A DNA stretch of 12,574 bases from an uncultured Rhodospirillales bacterium (lineage in GTDB: Bacteria > Pseudomonadota > Alphaproteobacteria > Rhodospirillales > Defluviicoccaceae). The notes beneath the pieces are model-generated. The model was not told where the DNA came from and did not search any database. It worked only from the letters and a program-made list of their open reading frames with translations. Of this stretch, positions 1 to 6,738 are shown one piece after another. How positions within the stretch are numbered: position 1 is the stretch's first letter; each line of letters begins with the position of its first letter. The DNA lies in assembly GCA_937127205.1 (NCBI GenBank), contig CAKZLS010000178.1, positions 1-12,574 of the forward strand. The letters are read 5' to 3'. The position numbers and the translations under genes were made by a program.

Positions 1-633
1 GAAAAGCCGATCGTAGCGGGCCGCGTGAGTTTCATAGAGGTGGATCGCCCGGCCGGGACGTTCGGCCCGAAGCTCAGTGCGGTAGGTTTCGGAGAACGCC
101 CGGATCCAGAAGTCTCTGGACTGGACGTCCGCAGGCATGAACGGCGCGGACTGTTCCATCACGGTGAGCACCGATTGCGCCAGCGCGGCCACGCAGCGTG
201 TCTTGGCCCGTTCGTCGCGCGCCCAGACGATGGCCGTCGGTTGGGCGAAGCGGGCCCAGAAATACGGATGAAATGTTTGCGGGCAGACCAGACGCTCGAG
301 GTGGTCGAGGCTGACGACGGCGTATTTGCACCGCACCACCCGGTCCTCGAACGGCGTTTCGATATAAAAGACGTTGGGCGGTAGCACCGCGTTGGCCACC
401 CGCATCAACGGATGGTCATATATAGCACCATAATCGTCGGCCAGCAGGTAAAGGTCCACCACCTTGCCCCGGTCATCGCCTTCGCGAAGGCAGCTGCCAT
501 ATCCCAGCACCGCGGCGATGCCCTGGCCGTGGCGCGCCCGCGCGGAGTCGGCGATGGCGGTCATTCCCGGCGGGATGGTCGTGTTCGCATCCTGGGCGAC
601 AATCTCGACAAGCGCGGGCGGCAGCGGGTTCAA
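1..633 (-). CDS. Tam41/Mmp37-like nucleotidyltransferase (putative CDP-diacylglycerol synthase), C-terminus off the left edge
   Basis: Seen: 211 codons, open to the window edge. A nucleotidyltransferase-type core GYGSCLR (residues 44-50) is followed by VVDLYLLADD (D60, D66, D67), LPPNVFYIE (84-92), a basic CKYAVVS strand (102-108) and FWARFAQP (125-132). This order (YGS, hydrophobic-D, a Y-N/Y segment, KYGVIS, then an LYxAGRxxKP-like element) is what I recall for mitochondrial Tam41/Mmp37, which makes CDP-diacylglycerol from CTP and phosphatidic acid. The similarity is remote and judged by eye, so substrate is inference. Start: the frame opens after a TGA at about 663, and its first start codon is TTG at 633-631. 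That TTG overlaps the TGA stop of the lipid kinase upstream (TTGA), implying translational coupling; no clear ribosome site is visible. An internal ATG at residue 24 is the alternative. Other reading: a nucleotidyltransferase of unknown substrate. Confidence 0.7.
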   Translation of the reverse strand, partial: MNPLPPALVEIVAQDANTTIPPGMTAIADSARARHGQGIAAVLGYGSCLREGDDRGKVVDLYLLADDYGAIYDHPLMRVANAVLPPNVFYIETPFEDRVVRCKYAVVSLDHLERLVCPQTFHPYFWARFAQPTAIVWARDERAKTRCVAALAQSVLTVMEQSAPFMPADVQSRDFWIRAFSETYRTELRAERPGRAIHLYETHAARYDRLF

Positions 634-1712
634 GATGCAGCGCGCTTGGTCTTGGGGTCATCGATTTGAATGAACGAAACCTGTTCCTCGGCCGTTATGT
701 ACACTGCCTCCCCTTTCTCCGGTTCATGCACTTGACCGTCGACCATGTAAGGACAGCTCATTTCGAGAACCACCCGGCGCGCCCCTCGGCTCTGGTACGT
801 CACTTCGGGGAACGTTCGGTGGGGGCCGCCATAGAGGATCTTGCCCACCCGCCGCAGCAGATTCTTCGGCGGGTGGGCAATGCTGGTAAACTTAACTGGT
901 CCGGCATCGGTGTTCCAGAACGGTCGGGAGCGCAGGAACATTCGATCTACGGTGGTGGCGAGCACCACCACCTTGGAGCCGTGCTCCGCGGGTTCGCCGT
1001 CAAGGGAGATGGCCATCTCGTCGCCGCGAAAGACCTCGGAGCGTCCACCGAGAAACAGCCAGTCTGCCAGCAGGCCCATCAATGTGGCGCCGTTTGCCCA
1101 ATCCGACTTGAGGCCGCGGCCATGCGCCTCGTCGCGGCACACGTCGATAGCGCGCACGATCCCCGCTGTCCCGAACAGCATGCCACGCTGAGGCCGGCGT
1201 GTTGCACCGTTCTCGACCCTGAGAATGGGGCGCTCTATGTAGTGAAGGCCGTCGGGGTCTCGGCGAAGCACGGCCATGAGTTGGGAGAGAGCCTGGGCCG
1301 GGGAGCCGCGAAGGCCGAAGTTGTCGGCGATTGTATTCGTCATGCCGCCTGGCAAAATCGCCAGCGGCGGCATCCGAGAAAATGGCCGGCCTTCCAGCAC
1401 CTCGGTCAGAACCCCCTGCACGGTTCCGTCTCCGCCATTGACCGCAAGAATATCGACCCCTTCGGCGGCGAAGCCACGCAGCACCTCGGGTAAGCGTTTC
1501 ATGTCCGTCAGAGTCGCATGGAGAATATCGGGCGCGCCGTTCACGACCCTCTCTACGGCGGCTGTGCCATGACGGCTGTTGTACTGACTTCGCGGATTGG
1601 TCACCAGTCCGAGCTTGGTCACGTTCACCTGCTGAACGTCCGGAGGCGGCAGCTCTTGGGGACCGAGGCGAACAACATGGAACGGATCCGTTGAAACTAT
1701 TTCAGGGAACAC
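630..1712 (-). CDS. Diacylglycerol kinase-type lipid kinase (YegS/DgkB/LCB5 catalytic family)
   Basis: A cytosolic or membrane-associated kinase expected to phosphorylate a lipid such as diacylglycerol with ATP, giving phosphatidic acid. Seen in 360 residues: NPRS (39-42), the ATP-binding GGDGT (93-97), LPGGMTNT (120-127, corresponding to the family's LPxGTxN loop) and a C-terminal YMVDGQ (322-327) like the VDGE element of the family. It is somewhat longer than the usual ~300 residues because of a ~33-residue N-terminal extension. Start is GTG at 1712 with no convincing ribosome site; in-frame GTGs at 1628 and 1622, just before the first conserved strand, are alternatives. The stop overlaps the TTG start of the Tam41-like gene, so the two are probably co-translated; product of one (phosphatidic acid) would be substrate of the other. 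The true lipid substrate cannot be read from sequence. Confidence 0.88.
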   Translation of the reverse strand: MFPEIVSTDPFHVVRLGPQELPPPDVQQVNVTKLGLVTNPRSQYNSRHGTAAVERVVNGAPDILHATLTDMKRLPEVLRGFAAEGVDILAVNGGDGTVQGVLTEVLEGRPFSRMPPLAILPGGMTNTIADNFGLRGSPAQALSQLMAVLRRDPDGLHYIERPILRVENGATRRPQRGMLFGTAGIVRAIDVCRDEAHGRGLKSDWANGATLMGLLADWLFLGGRSEVFRGDEMAISLDGEPAEHGSKVVVLATTVDRMFLRSRPFWNTDAGPVKFTSIAHPPKNLLRRVGKILYGGPHRTFPEVTYQSRGARRVVLEMSCPYMVDGQVHEPEKGEAVYITAEEQVSFIQIDDPKTKRAAS

Positions 1713-1751
1713 TGGTGCTTCAGGGCGGCGGTTGCCACCATTTCGACGGTC

Positions 1752-1779
1752 ACCGTAGGGATAAGCCAGGGAGTGTCAA
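1752..1779 (-). promoter_or_regulatory. Possible sigma70-type promoter for the lipid kinase/Tam41-like pair
   Basis: On the minus strand a perfect TTGACA (1779-1774) is followed after 16 bp by TACGGT (1757-1752), a weak -10. It lies between the lptG stop and the lipid-kinase start, giving a leader of roughly 30-35 nt. The -35 is strong; the -10 matches only three of six consensus positions. If real, the kinase pair can be expressed separately from lptFG. Confidence 0.4.
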
Positions 1780-1795
1780 TAAGCATCCTGGGTTG

Positions 1796-2866
1796 CTAAC
1801 CTTCCGAGCGCGCGACCAACCCTCCGATCAGGCAAGCGAGCGCCAGGGTAGGGATCCAGGCTGCTGCCCATGGCGGTAAAAACCCTGATTCGCCGAGCGC
1901 GAGGCTGGTGTTCTCAAAAATGAAAGAGCCGAACCCGATTGCAACGGTGAGCGCCATCAAGCGAACAAAACCGCCAGTTCGATGAAACCGCTGAGTCAAG
2001 GAAACCACGAGCAGGATCATCATCAGTGGGCTGAGCGACGACGCGATTCGATAGTGCAGCCAAGTGCGAAACAGATTGGTCGGCCGTTGTCCGTAGCCCT
2101 CGTTCTCGATTAGGGCCCAGATCTGGTCGATGGGGAGTTCCTTAAGGTCGCTGGAAAGCATTTCCATGTATTCGAAATCGATTTTTCCGTCCCATGTCAG
2201 TGTGGGGACCTGTGTGATAATTGGCGGTTCGATGGTTTGAAGCGTAACGTCAGTGAGGATCCATATGTCGTCGACGCGCTCCGCGCTGGCGGCGTTGATC
2301 TGTTCGATCAGCATGCCATCCTCGTCACGGCGGAAGATTTGGAGGCCGGTCAGACGTCTTTCTCTCGCCGCGTCGGTGGGTACTGAGACGATGTCAGTTC
2401 CGCTTCTCAGCCATAACGTCGGCCCGATTCCGCTGGTGTACCCCCCTCTTTCGATAGTTTTTACGCCCCAGTCGTGTAGCGCAGCGATGGTGGCGGGTAC
2501 GGCGCGGTCATTGAGCGAAAACTGAAGAACCACTAAAACGAAACCGATGGGCAATAACCCGCGCATGACGCCAGCGACGGAAACGCCGCCGCTCCAGATC
2601 GCGACGATTTCGCTGTGATGCATTAGGATGCTTAGTGTGAACAGCGCTGCGAGCAGTGCGGCGATCGGCACCATCTGCGAGAGTATATCCGGCAGGCGCA
2701 GGGCTGAATACCGCAGCAGCGCCAACGCCTCACCGTCGGCTCTGGATATAACTTGATCGGCTTCTTCCATCAGCTCGAATGTCAAGGAAAATGCCGCCAT
2801 TCCCAATAGCATCAAAATAAAGTTCCACAGGAACCTTCGGCTCACGTATCCGCCGATAACGGTCAT
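1796..2866 (-). CDS. lptG: LPS export ABC transporter permease LptG
   Basis: Inner-membrane permease subunit of the Lpt machine (LptB2FG), which pulls lipopolysaccharide from the inner membrane into the periplasmic LptC-LptA bridge. Seen in 356 residues: three N-terminal hydrophobic helices (about 12-30, 61-81, 102-118), a periplasmic segment (about 120-270), and three C-terminal helices (about 276-290, 299-317, 332-350). HSEIVAIWSGGVS (84-96), between helices 2 and 3, is the cytoplasmic element that contacts the ATPase in this family. Length matches LptG. It begins with an ATG whose first bases overlap the lptF stop (ATGA, 2863-2866), so it is translationally coupled to lptF. No lptB, lptC, lptA or lptD is in the window. 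Family assignment (YjgP/YjgQ) is firm; F versus G identity rests on gene order. Confidence 0.9.
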   Translation of the reverse strand: MTVIGGYVSRRFLWNFILMLLGMAAFSLTFELMEEADQVISRADGEALALLRYSALRLPDILSQMVPIAALLAALFTLSILMHHSEIVAIWSGGVSVAGVMRGLLPIGFVLVVLQFSLNDRAVPATIAALHDWGVKTIERGGYTSGIGPTLWLRSGTDIVSVPTDAARERRLTGLQIFRRDEDGMLIEQINAASAERVDDIWILTDVTLQTIEPPIITQVPTLTWDGKIDFEYMEMLSSDLKELPIDQIWALIENEGYGQRPTNLFRTWLHYRIASSLSPLMMILLVVSLTQRFHRTGGFVRLMALTVAIGFGSFIFENTSLALGESGFLPPWAAAWIPTLALACLIGGLVARSEG

Positions 2867-4104
2867 GGTTTTTCTTCAGCCGTTGCCGGACCCGCAGTTG
2901 CCAGCGGGGACTCATCGGAACGGGATCCATTCTTGAAGCGGTCCAGCAGCGGAAACAGCGATGTTCCCGGCACCTGCGTCGTGGCGCGATGGAACAGGAA
3001 CAGACTGATGAACGCGAAAGCGAGGTAAGGCGTCCATAGCCCCAGCCAGGGATCGATCGCACCCGTTTCCGTAACGTTTTCACCAAAGTCAAGCACCTGA
3101 TTGTACACTACCAATAGGGCGAGGCCGAGCGCGATGCCAACGGAGCGCTCGCTCCGGCGCCGGCCCAGGGCCAGCGGTATCGCAAGAAACGGCAGCAATG
3201 GGACGCTCAAGATATGAACGACACGGCCATGGAACTCGGCGATCATATCGCTCGACCGGACATCCGGAGGCGGATCGAAGCGGCGTTGCCAAAGCTCCCA
3301 CAGCGTAAACTCGCGTTCATCCTTGCCCCGCGGCCGAAACAAGTCCGTCGCCTCGTGGCCGAGGTCCGTTCGCAGTTCGTCGAACCGCAGCACGGTAATG
3401 GAGGGCAGCGGCGGTTCGCCATCGGCAGCGTCGGCAGCCTCGCCCGGTTCCGGTCGTTTGATCTGCAGGCGGACACCGTCGGCAAGACGCAGCATCGGGA
3501 GGGATTCGACCGTATCGTATCCGAGACGTCCACCGCGGGCGGTAATGGCGATGCTTTCGCCGTCTTCCGTCTGCTCATGAATGAACACCTTGCCGAATCC
3601 GACCCCGTCCGGCCTGATTTCTTCGATCAGGAAGCTGGTCCCGTCTGCTTGAGCAAACACTCCGGCTCTCAGAAAAGCGTGGAACGAAGCGTTGCTAATG
3701 GCGAACACCATGGATTGATACGCGTAGCGGCCGTAAGGCTGCAAATAACCGATGGTAATGGCGGCGACGATCGTCAACACCCACGCGGTAGTGTGGGCCG
3801 GTCGCGCGAGACGGCGCAGTCCGATGCTGGCGGCATGCATGGCTTCCAATTCACCGTCCCGCCGCAGCCGGCTGAAACCGATGAGAACGCCAAGGAATAG
3901 GCTGATGGGCAGAGCCAAACCCATATAGTGCGGAACGAGATAGGCGAGAATTTCGAACACGATGTTCAACGGCCCGTTAGATCCCAACACAAGATCCAAT
4001 AGCCGCAGCATCCGTTCGATCAGGAACACGATCAGAGCCATGACCATTGCGATCACCAGCGGTCGGAGGATTTGCTTCAGAATGTAAAAGTCTAACAGGA
4101 TCAT
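2863..4104 (-). CDS. lptF: LPS export ABC transporter permease LptF
   Basis: Partner permease of LptG in the LptB2FG lipopolysaccharide exporter. Seen in 413 residues: hydrophobic helices at about 10-30, 54-76, 102-122, then a periplasmic beta-rich segment (about 125-295), and helices at about 298-313, 321-340 and 356-371. RRDGELEAMHAASIG (81-95) is the cytoplasmic coupling element between helices 2 and 3. A hydrophilic, acidic/alanine-rich tail (about 372-413) makes it longer than E. coli LptF (366). The ATG at 4104 has no good ribosome site close by; instead a 19-codon open frame ends over it (ATGA). It is first in an lptF-lptG unit. In many Alphaproteobacteria this pair is followed by lptD-surA-pdxA; here a lipid kinase follows instead, so a paralogous lipid-transport role cannot be excluded. 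Confidence 0.9.
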   Translation of the reverse strand: MILLDFYILKQILRPLVIAMVMALIVFLIERMLRLLDLVLGSNGPLNIVFEILAYLVPHYMGLALPISLFLGVLIGFSRLRRDGELEAMHAASIGLRRLARPAHTTAWVLTIVAAITIGYLQPYGRYAYQSMVFAISNASFHAFLRAGVFAQADGTSFLIEEIRPDGVGFGKVFIHEQTEDGESIAITARGGRLGYDTVESLPMLRLADGVRLQIKRPEPGEAADAADGEPPLPSITVLRFDELRTDLGHEATDLFRPRGKDEREFTLWELWQRRFDPPPDVRSSDMIAEFHGRVVHILSVPLLPFLAIPLALGRRRSERSVGIALGLALLVVYNQVLDFGENVTETGAIDPWLGLWTPYLAFAFISLFLFHRATTQVPGTSLFPLLDRFKNGSRSDESPLATAGPATAEEKP

Positions 4105-4160
4105 AGGGTGACAAGGTGCCTTCGCGCGATAAAATCCACTATTCTCACGGGCCCCGCCAT
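4101..4160 (-). CDS. Possible 19-codon leader ORF coupled to lptF
   Basis: An ATG at 4160-4158 opens 19 codons ending in TGA (4103-4101), which overlaps the lptF ATG as ATGA. A GGGGA (4173-4169) lies 8 nt upstream of this ATG and could bind ribosomes, whereas lptF itself lacks a well-placed site. The peptide begins MAGPVRIVDF and is basic near its middle; it matches nothing I recognise. It may be a coupling device rather than a functional peptide, or chance. Confidence 0.25.
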   Translation of the reverse strand: MAGPVRIVDFIARRHLVTL

Positions 4161-4394
4161 TACTATAGTCCCCAATTATGTGCTTTGATGGCGTCTATTG
4201 ATCGTCGCCTTCTAACGTTGACCGCCATCAAGCTCGTTGGTGCACCCGAACAAACCTTTATCATGGACGATGCTGCATTGTCGATTTGTGGAAGATTGGA
4301 GAGACGGTAGCCGGACGGCCGTAAGGCTCCGAATGCAGCAAGATCAGAACGTTATGCGAATGATCATTGGGCGTGTGATCGTTCGATTGTCCGC
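4105..4394. other. Intergenic stretch between metallophosphoesterase and lptF, with palindromes
   Basis: These 290 bp lie downstream of the metallophosphoesterase and upstream of lptF, both on the minus strand, and should hold the lptF promoter. I see no convincing -35/-10 pair; a TATAGT (4167-4162, minus strand) lacks a -35. An imperfect 20-bp palindrome at 4309-4328 consists of AGCC, a central ACGGCCGT and GGCT. A plus-strand open frame (4116-4310, GTG start) resembles nothing known and has no ribosome site. No tRNA or known small RNA was recognised. Confidence 0.5.
4357..4385 (-). repeat. Inverted repeat just after the metallophosphoesterase stop
   Basis: CGAATGATCA (4357-4366) and TGATCGTTCG (4376-4385) are 10-base arms that pair at 9 of 10 positions around a 9-nt loop. 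It begins 9 nt past the stop of the metallophosphoesterase. As RNA from the minus strand it would form a hairpin, but no run of U follows, so it is not a classical intrinsic terminator. It could stabilise the 3' end or be a protein-binding site. Confidence 0.4.
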
Positions 4395-5357
4395 TCAGAT
4401 CAGGTCGATGGGATCGAGTTGTTCTGCTGGCGGAACCCGCTGGAACGACACTGTCGTGGTGCCGAGGTGGGTGAAACGGCCCGATATGGCATCGAATTCG
4501 CGGGTCCGCCAGCCCATGGTCCAGCCGTCGCCGGTGCGCTCGATATCGTACAAATGATATTGGCTCGCCGGTGTCTTTTCGGTCCCTCTTACCGCCGATG
4601 CCGAGGCCACGCCGACCACGGGAACAGGTCCGTGAGGGCTCGTGAGATCCCCCAGTTCAAAACGATGATCGTGTCCATGCAGGACAAGCTCCGCTCCCGC
4701 CGATTCGATGGCGTCGTGAAAAAGCTCGCCGTCAACAAGGCTCTTGCGCGGTTTGGTGGTTCCGGCAATAGGTGGATGATGGATGAGCACGATACGGAAC
4801 AGCCCCTCCTTATCGAGTTCCCCGAGCCGATCCTTGAACAAAGCCGCTTGACGCTTACCCAAGCTTCCGCTGGCCATTCCGATTTTCGTCGGAATGGCCG
4901 AGGTCAGTCCGACAATAGCGACCGAACCGCGTCTTCGTACCAGAGGAAAGTCTTCGAAACCTGTATGCGCTATGCTCTCACCCTCGGCGGTCTCTGAGCC
5001 CATGTAGGACGCCCAGTGCGACCACGATTCTGCCCATGGCAACGGGATATAAGCGTCGTGGTTGCCGGGAATGACGGTCACACGCTCCGGAGGTCCCAAT
5101 TGCGCCAACCATTTGGCCGCTTGCCGGAACTCCGCGGGCAGAGATATGTTGGTCAAATCACCTGTAACGGCAATGTGATCGGGCGCTTGGATCTGCAGGT
5201 CCCGCTGGAGCGCGTCCAGAACCTCCGGCCGATGATTATGACGTCGACGCAATTGCCAGGACAAATAGCCGAGCAGCCGTTTGTTCAATAGCGCCCTAAT
5301 TCCGGGGACGGGCGGGGTCGGCAAATGAACGTCCGACAGATGGGCGACGGTATACAT
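4395..5357 (-). CDS. Calcineurin-like metallophosphoesterase (CpdA-like fold)
   Basis: Predicted cytoplasmic dinuclear-metal phosphoesterase; family members hydrolyse cyclic nucleotides or other phosphodiesters, and the substrate here is unknown. Seen in 320 residues, the full metal-ligand set: DVH (9-11), GD (66-67), GNHD (98-101), HHPP (193-196) and GHDH (228-231). No signal peptide or membrane helix is evident. The ATG at 5357 immediately precedes the first catalytic strand (MYTVAHLSDVH), so the start is sound, though only a weak GGAA is found 10 nt upstream. It is transcribed in the same direction as lptF, but 290 bp of intergenic sequence and a hairpin separate them, so a shared operon is doubtful. 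It is divergent from the cupin gene. Confidence 0.88.
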   Translation of the reverse strand: MYTVAHLSDVHLPTPPVPGIRALLNKRLLGYLSWQLRRRHNHRPEVLDALQRDLQIQAPDHIAVTGDLTNISLPAEFRQAAKWLAQLGPPERVTVIPGNHDAYIPLPWAESWSHWASYMGSETAEGESIAHTGFEDFPLVRRRGSVAIVGLTSAIPTKIGMASGSLGKRQAALFKDRLGELDKEGLFRIVLIHHPPIAGTTKPRKSLVDGELFHDAIESAGAELVLHGHDHRFELGDLTSPHGPVPVVGVASASAVRGTEKTPASQYHLYDIERTGDGWTMGWRTREFDAISGRFTHLGTTTVSFQRVPPAEQLDPIDLI

Positions 5358-5635
5358 GAGGTTCAGGTTCCGGGATGGCAGATATGTATCTTTATTCCTA
5401 TATCGTATGGCTAGTCCATGGGCGACATGGCGAAGAGAACTTGAGCGCGGACCACGCTGACCGACGAATTGAGAACTTCGCCGAACGGGCCGCTGGAGCC
5501 GGCCATGGTTGTGCTATTGATATAGTGACAAAGCGTTTCGATCATGGATCGTACTTTCGTTACCGATTAGCCTTTGAGCAAGTGAATTTCTCAGCGCATG
5601 CTTTTGTCGATGCGGCTAAATCAGGAGATTGATTC
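5358..5635. other. Divergent intergenic stretch between metallophosphoesterase and cupin genes
   Basis: 278 bp that must carry promoters for both directions. The half near the metallophosphoesterase is AT-rich (about 5380-5412). For the cupin side, TGATATAGT (5518-5526) reads as an extended -10 but has no -35. For the metallophosphoesterase side no pair convinced me. A plus-strand open frame (5375-5632) shows no recognisable protein character. Confidence 0.4.
5518..5526 (+). promoter_or_regulatory. Possible extended -10 element for the cupin/glycerophosphodiesterase pair
   Basis: TGATATAGT combines the TGn extension with a -10 matching five of six bases. The expected -35 position (about 5498-5503) is GC-rich and does not match. 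It would give a leader of about 100 nt before the cupin ATG. Weak evidence from one element only. Confidence 0.27.
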
Positions 5636-5941
5636 ATGAGCGACCTGGTCGTTAAGGGAAAGTTTTCGGCTTCCGTGGATCGAGCGCGGGTGGCGCGGGA
5701 CTGGGAAGAGCGCGGATATTCTTGCGACTTGTTTGTGGATCCTCCGGGCCGCGAGTGGAACAACTTCGTTCATTCTACGAACGAGCTGGTCACCGTCGCC
5801 GAGGGCAAGCTCGAGGTTACCATTGCCGGTGAACGTCATGCGGCCGCGCCCGGGGACGAGATTTTCATCCCCAAGAACGCCCGCCACTCCGTAAAAAATA
5901 TCCATTCCGGAACCACGCGATGGCTATACGGTTACGGCTGA
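5636..5941 (+). CDS. Small single-domain cupin protein
   Basis: A 101-residue cupin barrel, probably cytoplasmic, with unknown ligand. Seen: residues 38-50 (PGREWNNFVHSTN) lead into ELVTVAEGKLEVTIAGE (50-66), then PGDEIFIPKNARHSVKN (72-88), the second cupin motif with the proline and histidine usual for metal-binding cupins; H46, E50 and H84 are candidate ligands. It ends in RWLYGYG. AGGAG lies 8-9 nt before the ATG, a good ribosome site. The glycerophosphodiester phosphodiesterase gene starts 28 bp downstream on the same strand, so they probably form an operon. Cupins of this size may be enzymes or small-molecule sensors; the sequence does not decide. Confidence 0.82.
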   Translation: MSDLVVKGKFSASVDRARVARDWEERGYSCDLFVDPPGREWNNFVHSTNELVTVAEGKLEVTIAGERHAAAPGDEIFIPKNARHSVKNIHSGTTRWLYGYG

Positions 5942-5969
5942 TGCTGCCGAAGATCGGAGCCTTGAAAAC

Positions 5970-6731
5970 ATGACCCAAATTGGAACGGTCACCATAAAGC
6001 CACCGGTTATCGGTCATCGCGGCGTCGCTGGATACGCGCCCGAAAACACGTTGGCGTCCATCCGTGCCGCCGCCGCGATGGGAATTCGGTGGGTGGAATT
6101 CGACACTAAGCTCACGGCTGACGGGCAGATCGTGCTGTTGCATGACGAGAAACTGGAGCGGACTACGGATGGTTCGGGACGCGTCGCCGACATGACGTTG
6201 ACGGAACTCCGCACGCTTGATGCCGGGGCATGGTTTGCGGAGACGTTTCGGGGTGAGCGGATTCCGACGCTGAGCGAGGCGCTGGTAGAACTGGACGCGC
6301 TCGGATTGGGCGCCAATGTGGAAATCAAACCCGATCCGGGGCGCGAGGCGGAAACTGGAGAGGCGGTGGGCCGATTGCTTGAGCGGGAATGGCCCCGGCG
6401 CCTTCCGCCGCCGATCCTTTCCAGCTTCAGTACCGAGTCGCTGCGCGCGGCAAGCTCCGTTCTCCCCGACGCCCCACGCGCCCTGCTCGTCGTCGATGTG
6501 CCCGCCGATTGGCACCAGCGGATGGACGCGCTCGGGTGCGCGGCACTGCACTGCGCGGGGGATCGGCTTGCCGGCGATGTCGCGACGAAGATCCGCGCCA
6601 AGGGCGTTGGCCTGCGTTGCTATACGATCAACGACGCAGAACTCGCTCGAACGCTGTTCGAAAGCGGCGTGGAGGCTGTATTTTCCGACTTTCCGGACAG
6701 AATTCCGGGCGCTGACCGAATACCCAGGTAG
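5970..6731 (+). CDS. Glycerophosphodiester phosphodiesterase (UgpQ-type)
   Basis: Hydrolyses glycerophosphodiesters, the deacylation products of phospholipids, to glycerol-3-phosphate and an alcohol such as choline or ethanolamine. Seen in 253 residues, close to E. coli UgpQ in length: HRG (16-18), PENT (24-27), EFD (43-45), HDE (58-60), and EIKP (118-121), the acid and histidine set of the GDPD TIM barrel, with YTIND (218-222) and FSDFPD (238-243) near the end as in the family. No signal peptide, so cytoplasmic. GGAG (5956-5959) is 10 nt before the ATG. It follows the cupin gene by 28 bp. Convergent DUF992 gene ends 7 bp away, leaving no room for a conventional terminator between them. Confidence 0.93.
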   Translation: MTQIGTVTIKPPVIGHRGVAGYAPENTLASIRAAAAMGIRWVEFDTKLTADGQIVLLHDEKLERTTDGSGRVADMTLTELRTLDAGAWFAETFRGERIPTLSEALVELDALGLGANVEIKPDPGREAETGEAVGRLLEREWPRRLPPPILSSFSTESLRAASSVLPDAPRALLVVDVPADWHQRMDALGCAALHCAGDRLAGDVATKIRAKGVGLRCYTINDAELARTLFESGVEAVFSDFPDRIPGADRIPR

Positions 6732-6738
6732 CTAAAAA

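Noticed and set aside
666..1493. Long plus-strand open frame (275 codons) opposite the lipid kinase
   Set aside because: Antisense shadow: the minus frame carries GGDGT and other family motifs, and the plus frame has no protein-like motifs.
3214..3900. Long plus-strand open frame opposite lptF
   Set aside because: Antisense of a clearly real membrane protein; composition is typical of a high-GC shadow frame.
4162..4167. Minus-strand TATAGT as lptF -10 element
   Set aside because: No -35 at 15-19 bp spacing, and it falls between the GGGGA and ATG of the short leader frame.
4116..4310. Plus-strand 64-codon frame in the intergenic region
   Set aside because: GTG start without a ribosome site, no recognisable domain, and it crosses palindromic sequence.
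5375..5632. Plus-strand 85-codon frame before the cupin gene
   Set aside because: No ribosome site or motif; it overlaps the region where promoters must lie.
5865..6551. Minus-strand open frame (228 codons) opposite the phosphodiesterase
   Set aside because: The plus strand encodes an intact GDPD with all catalytic residues; the minus frame is rich in R, P and S without motifs.
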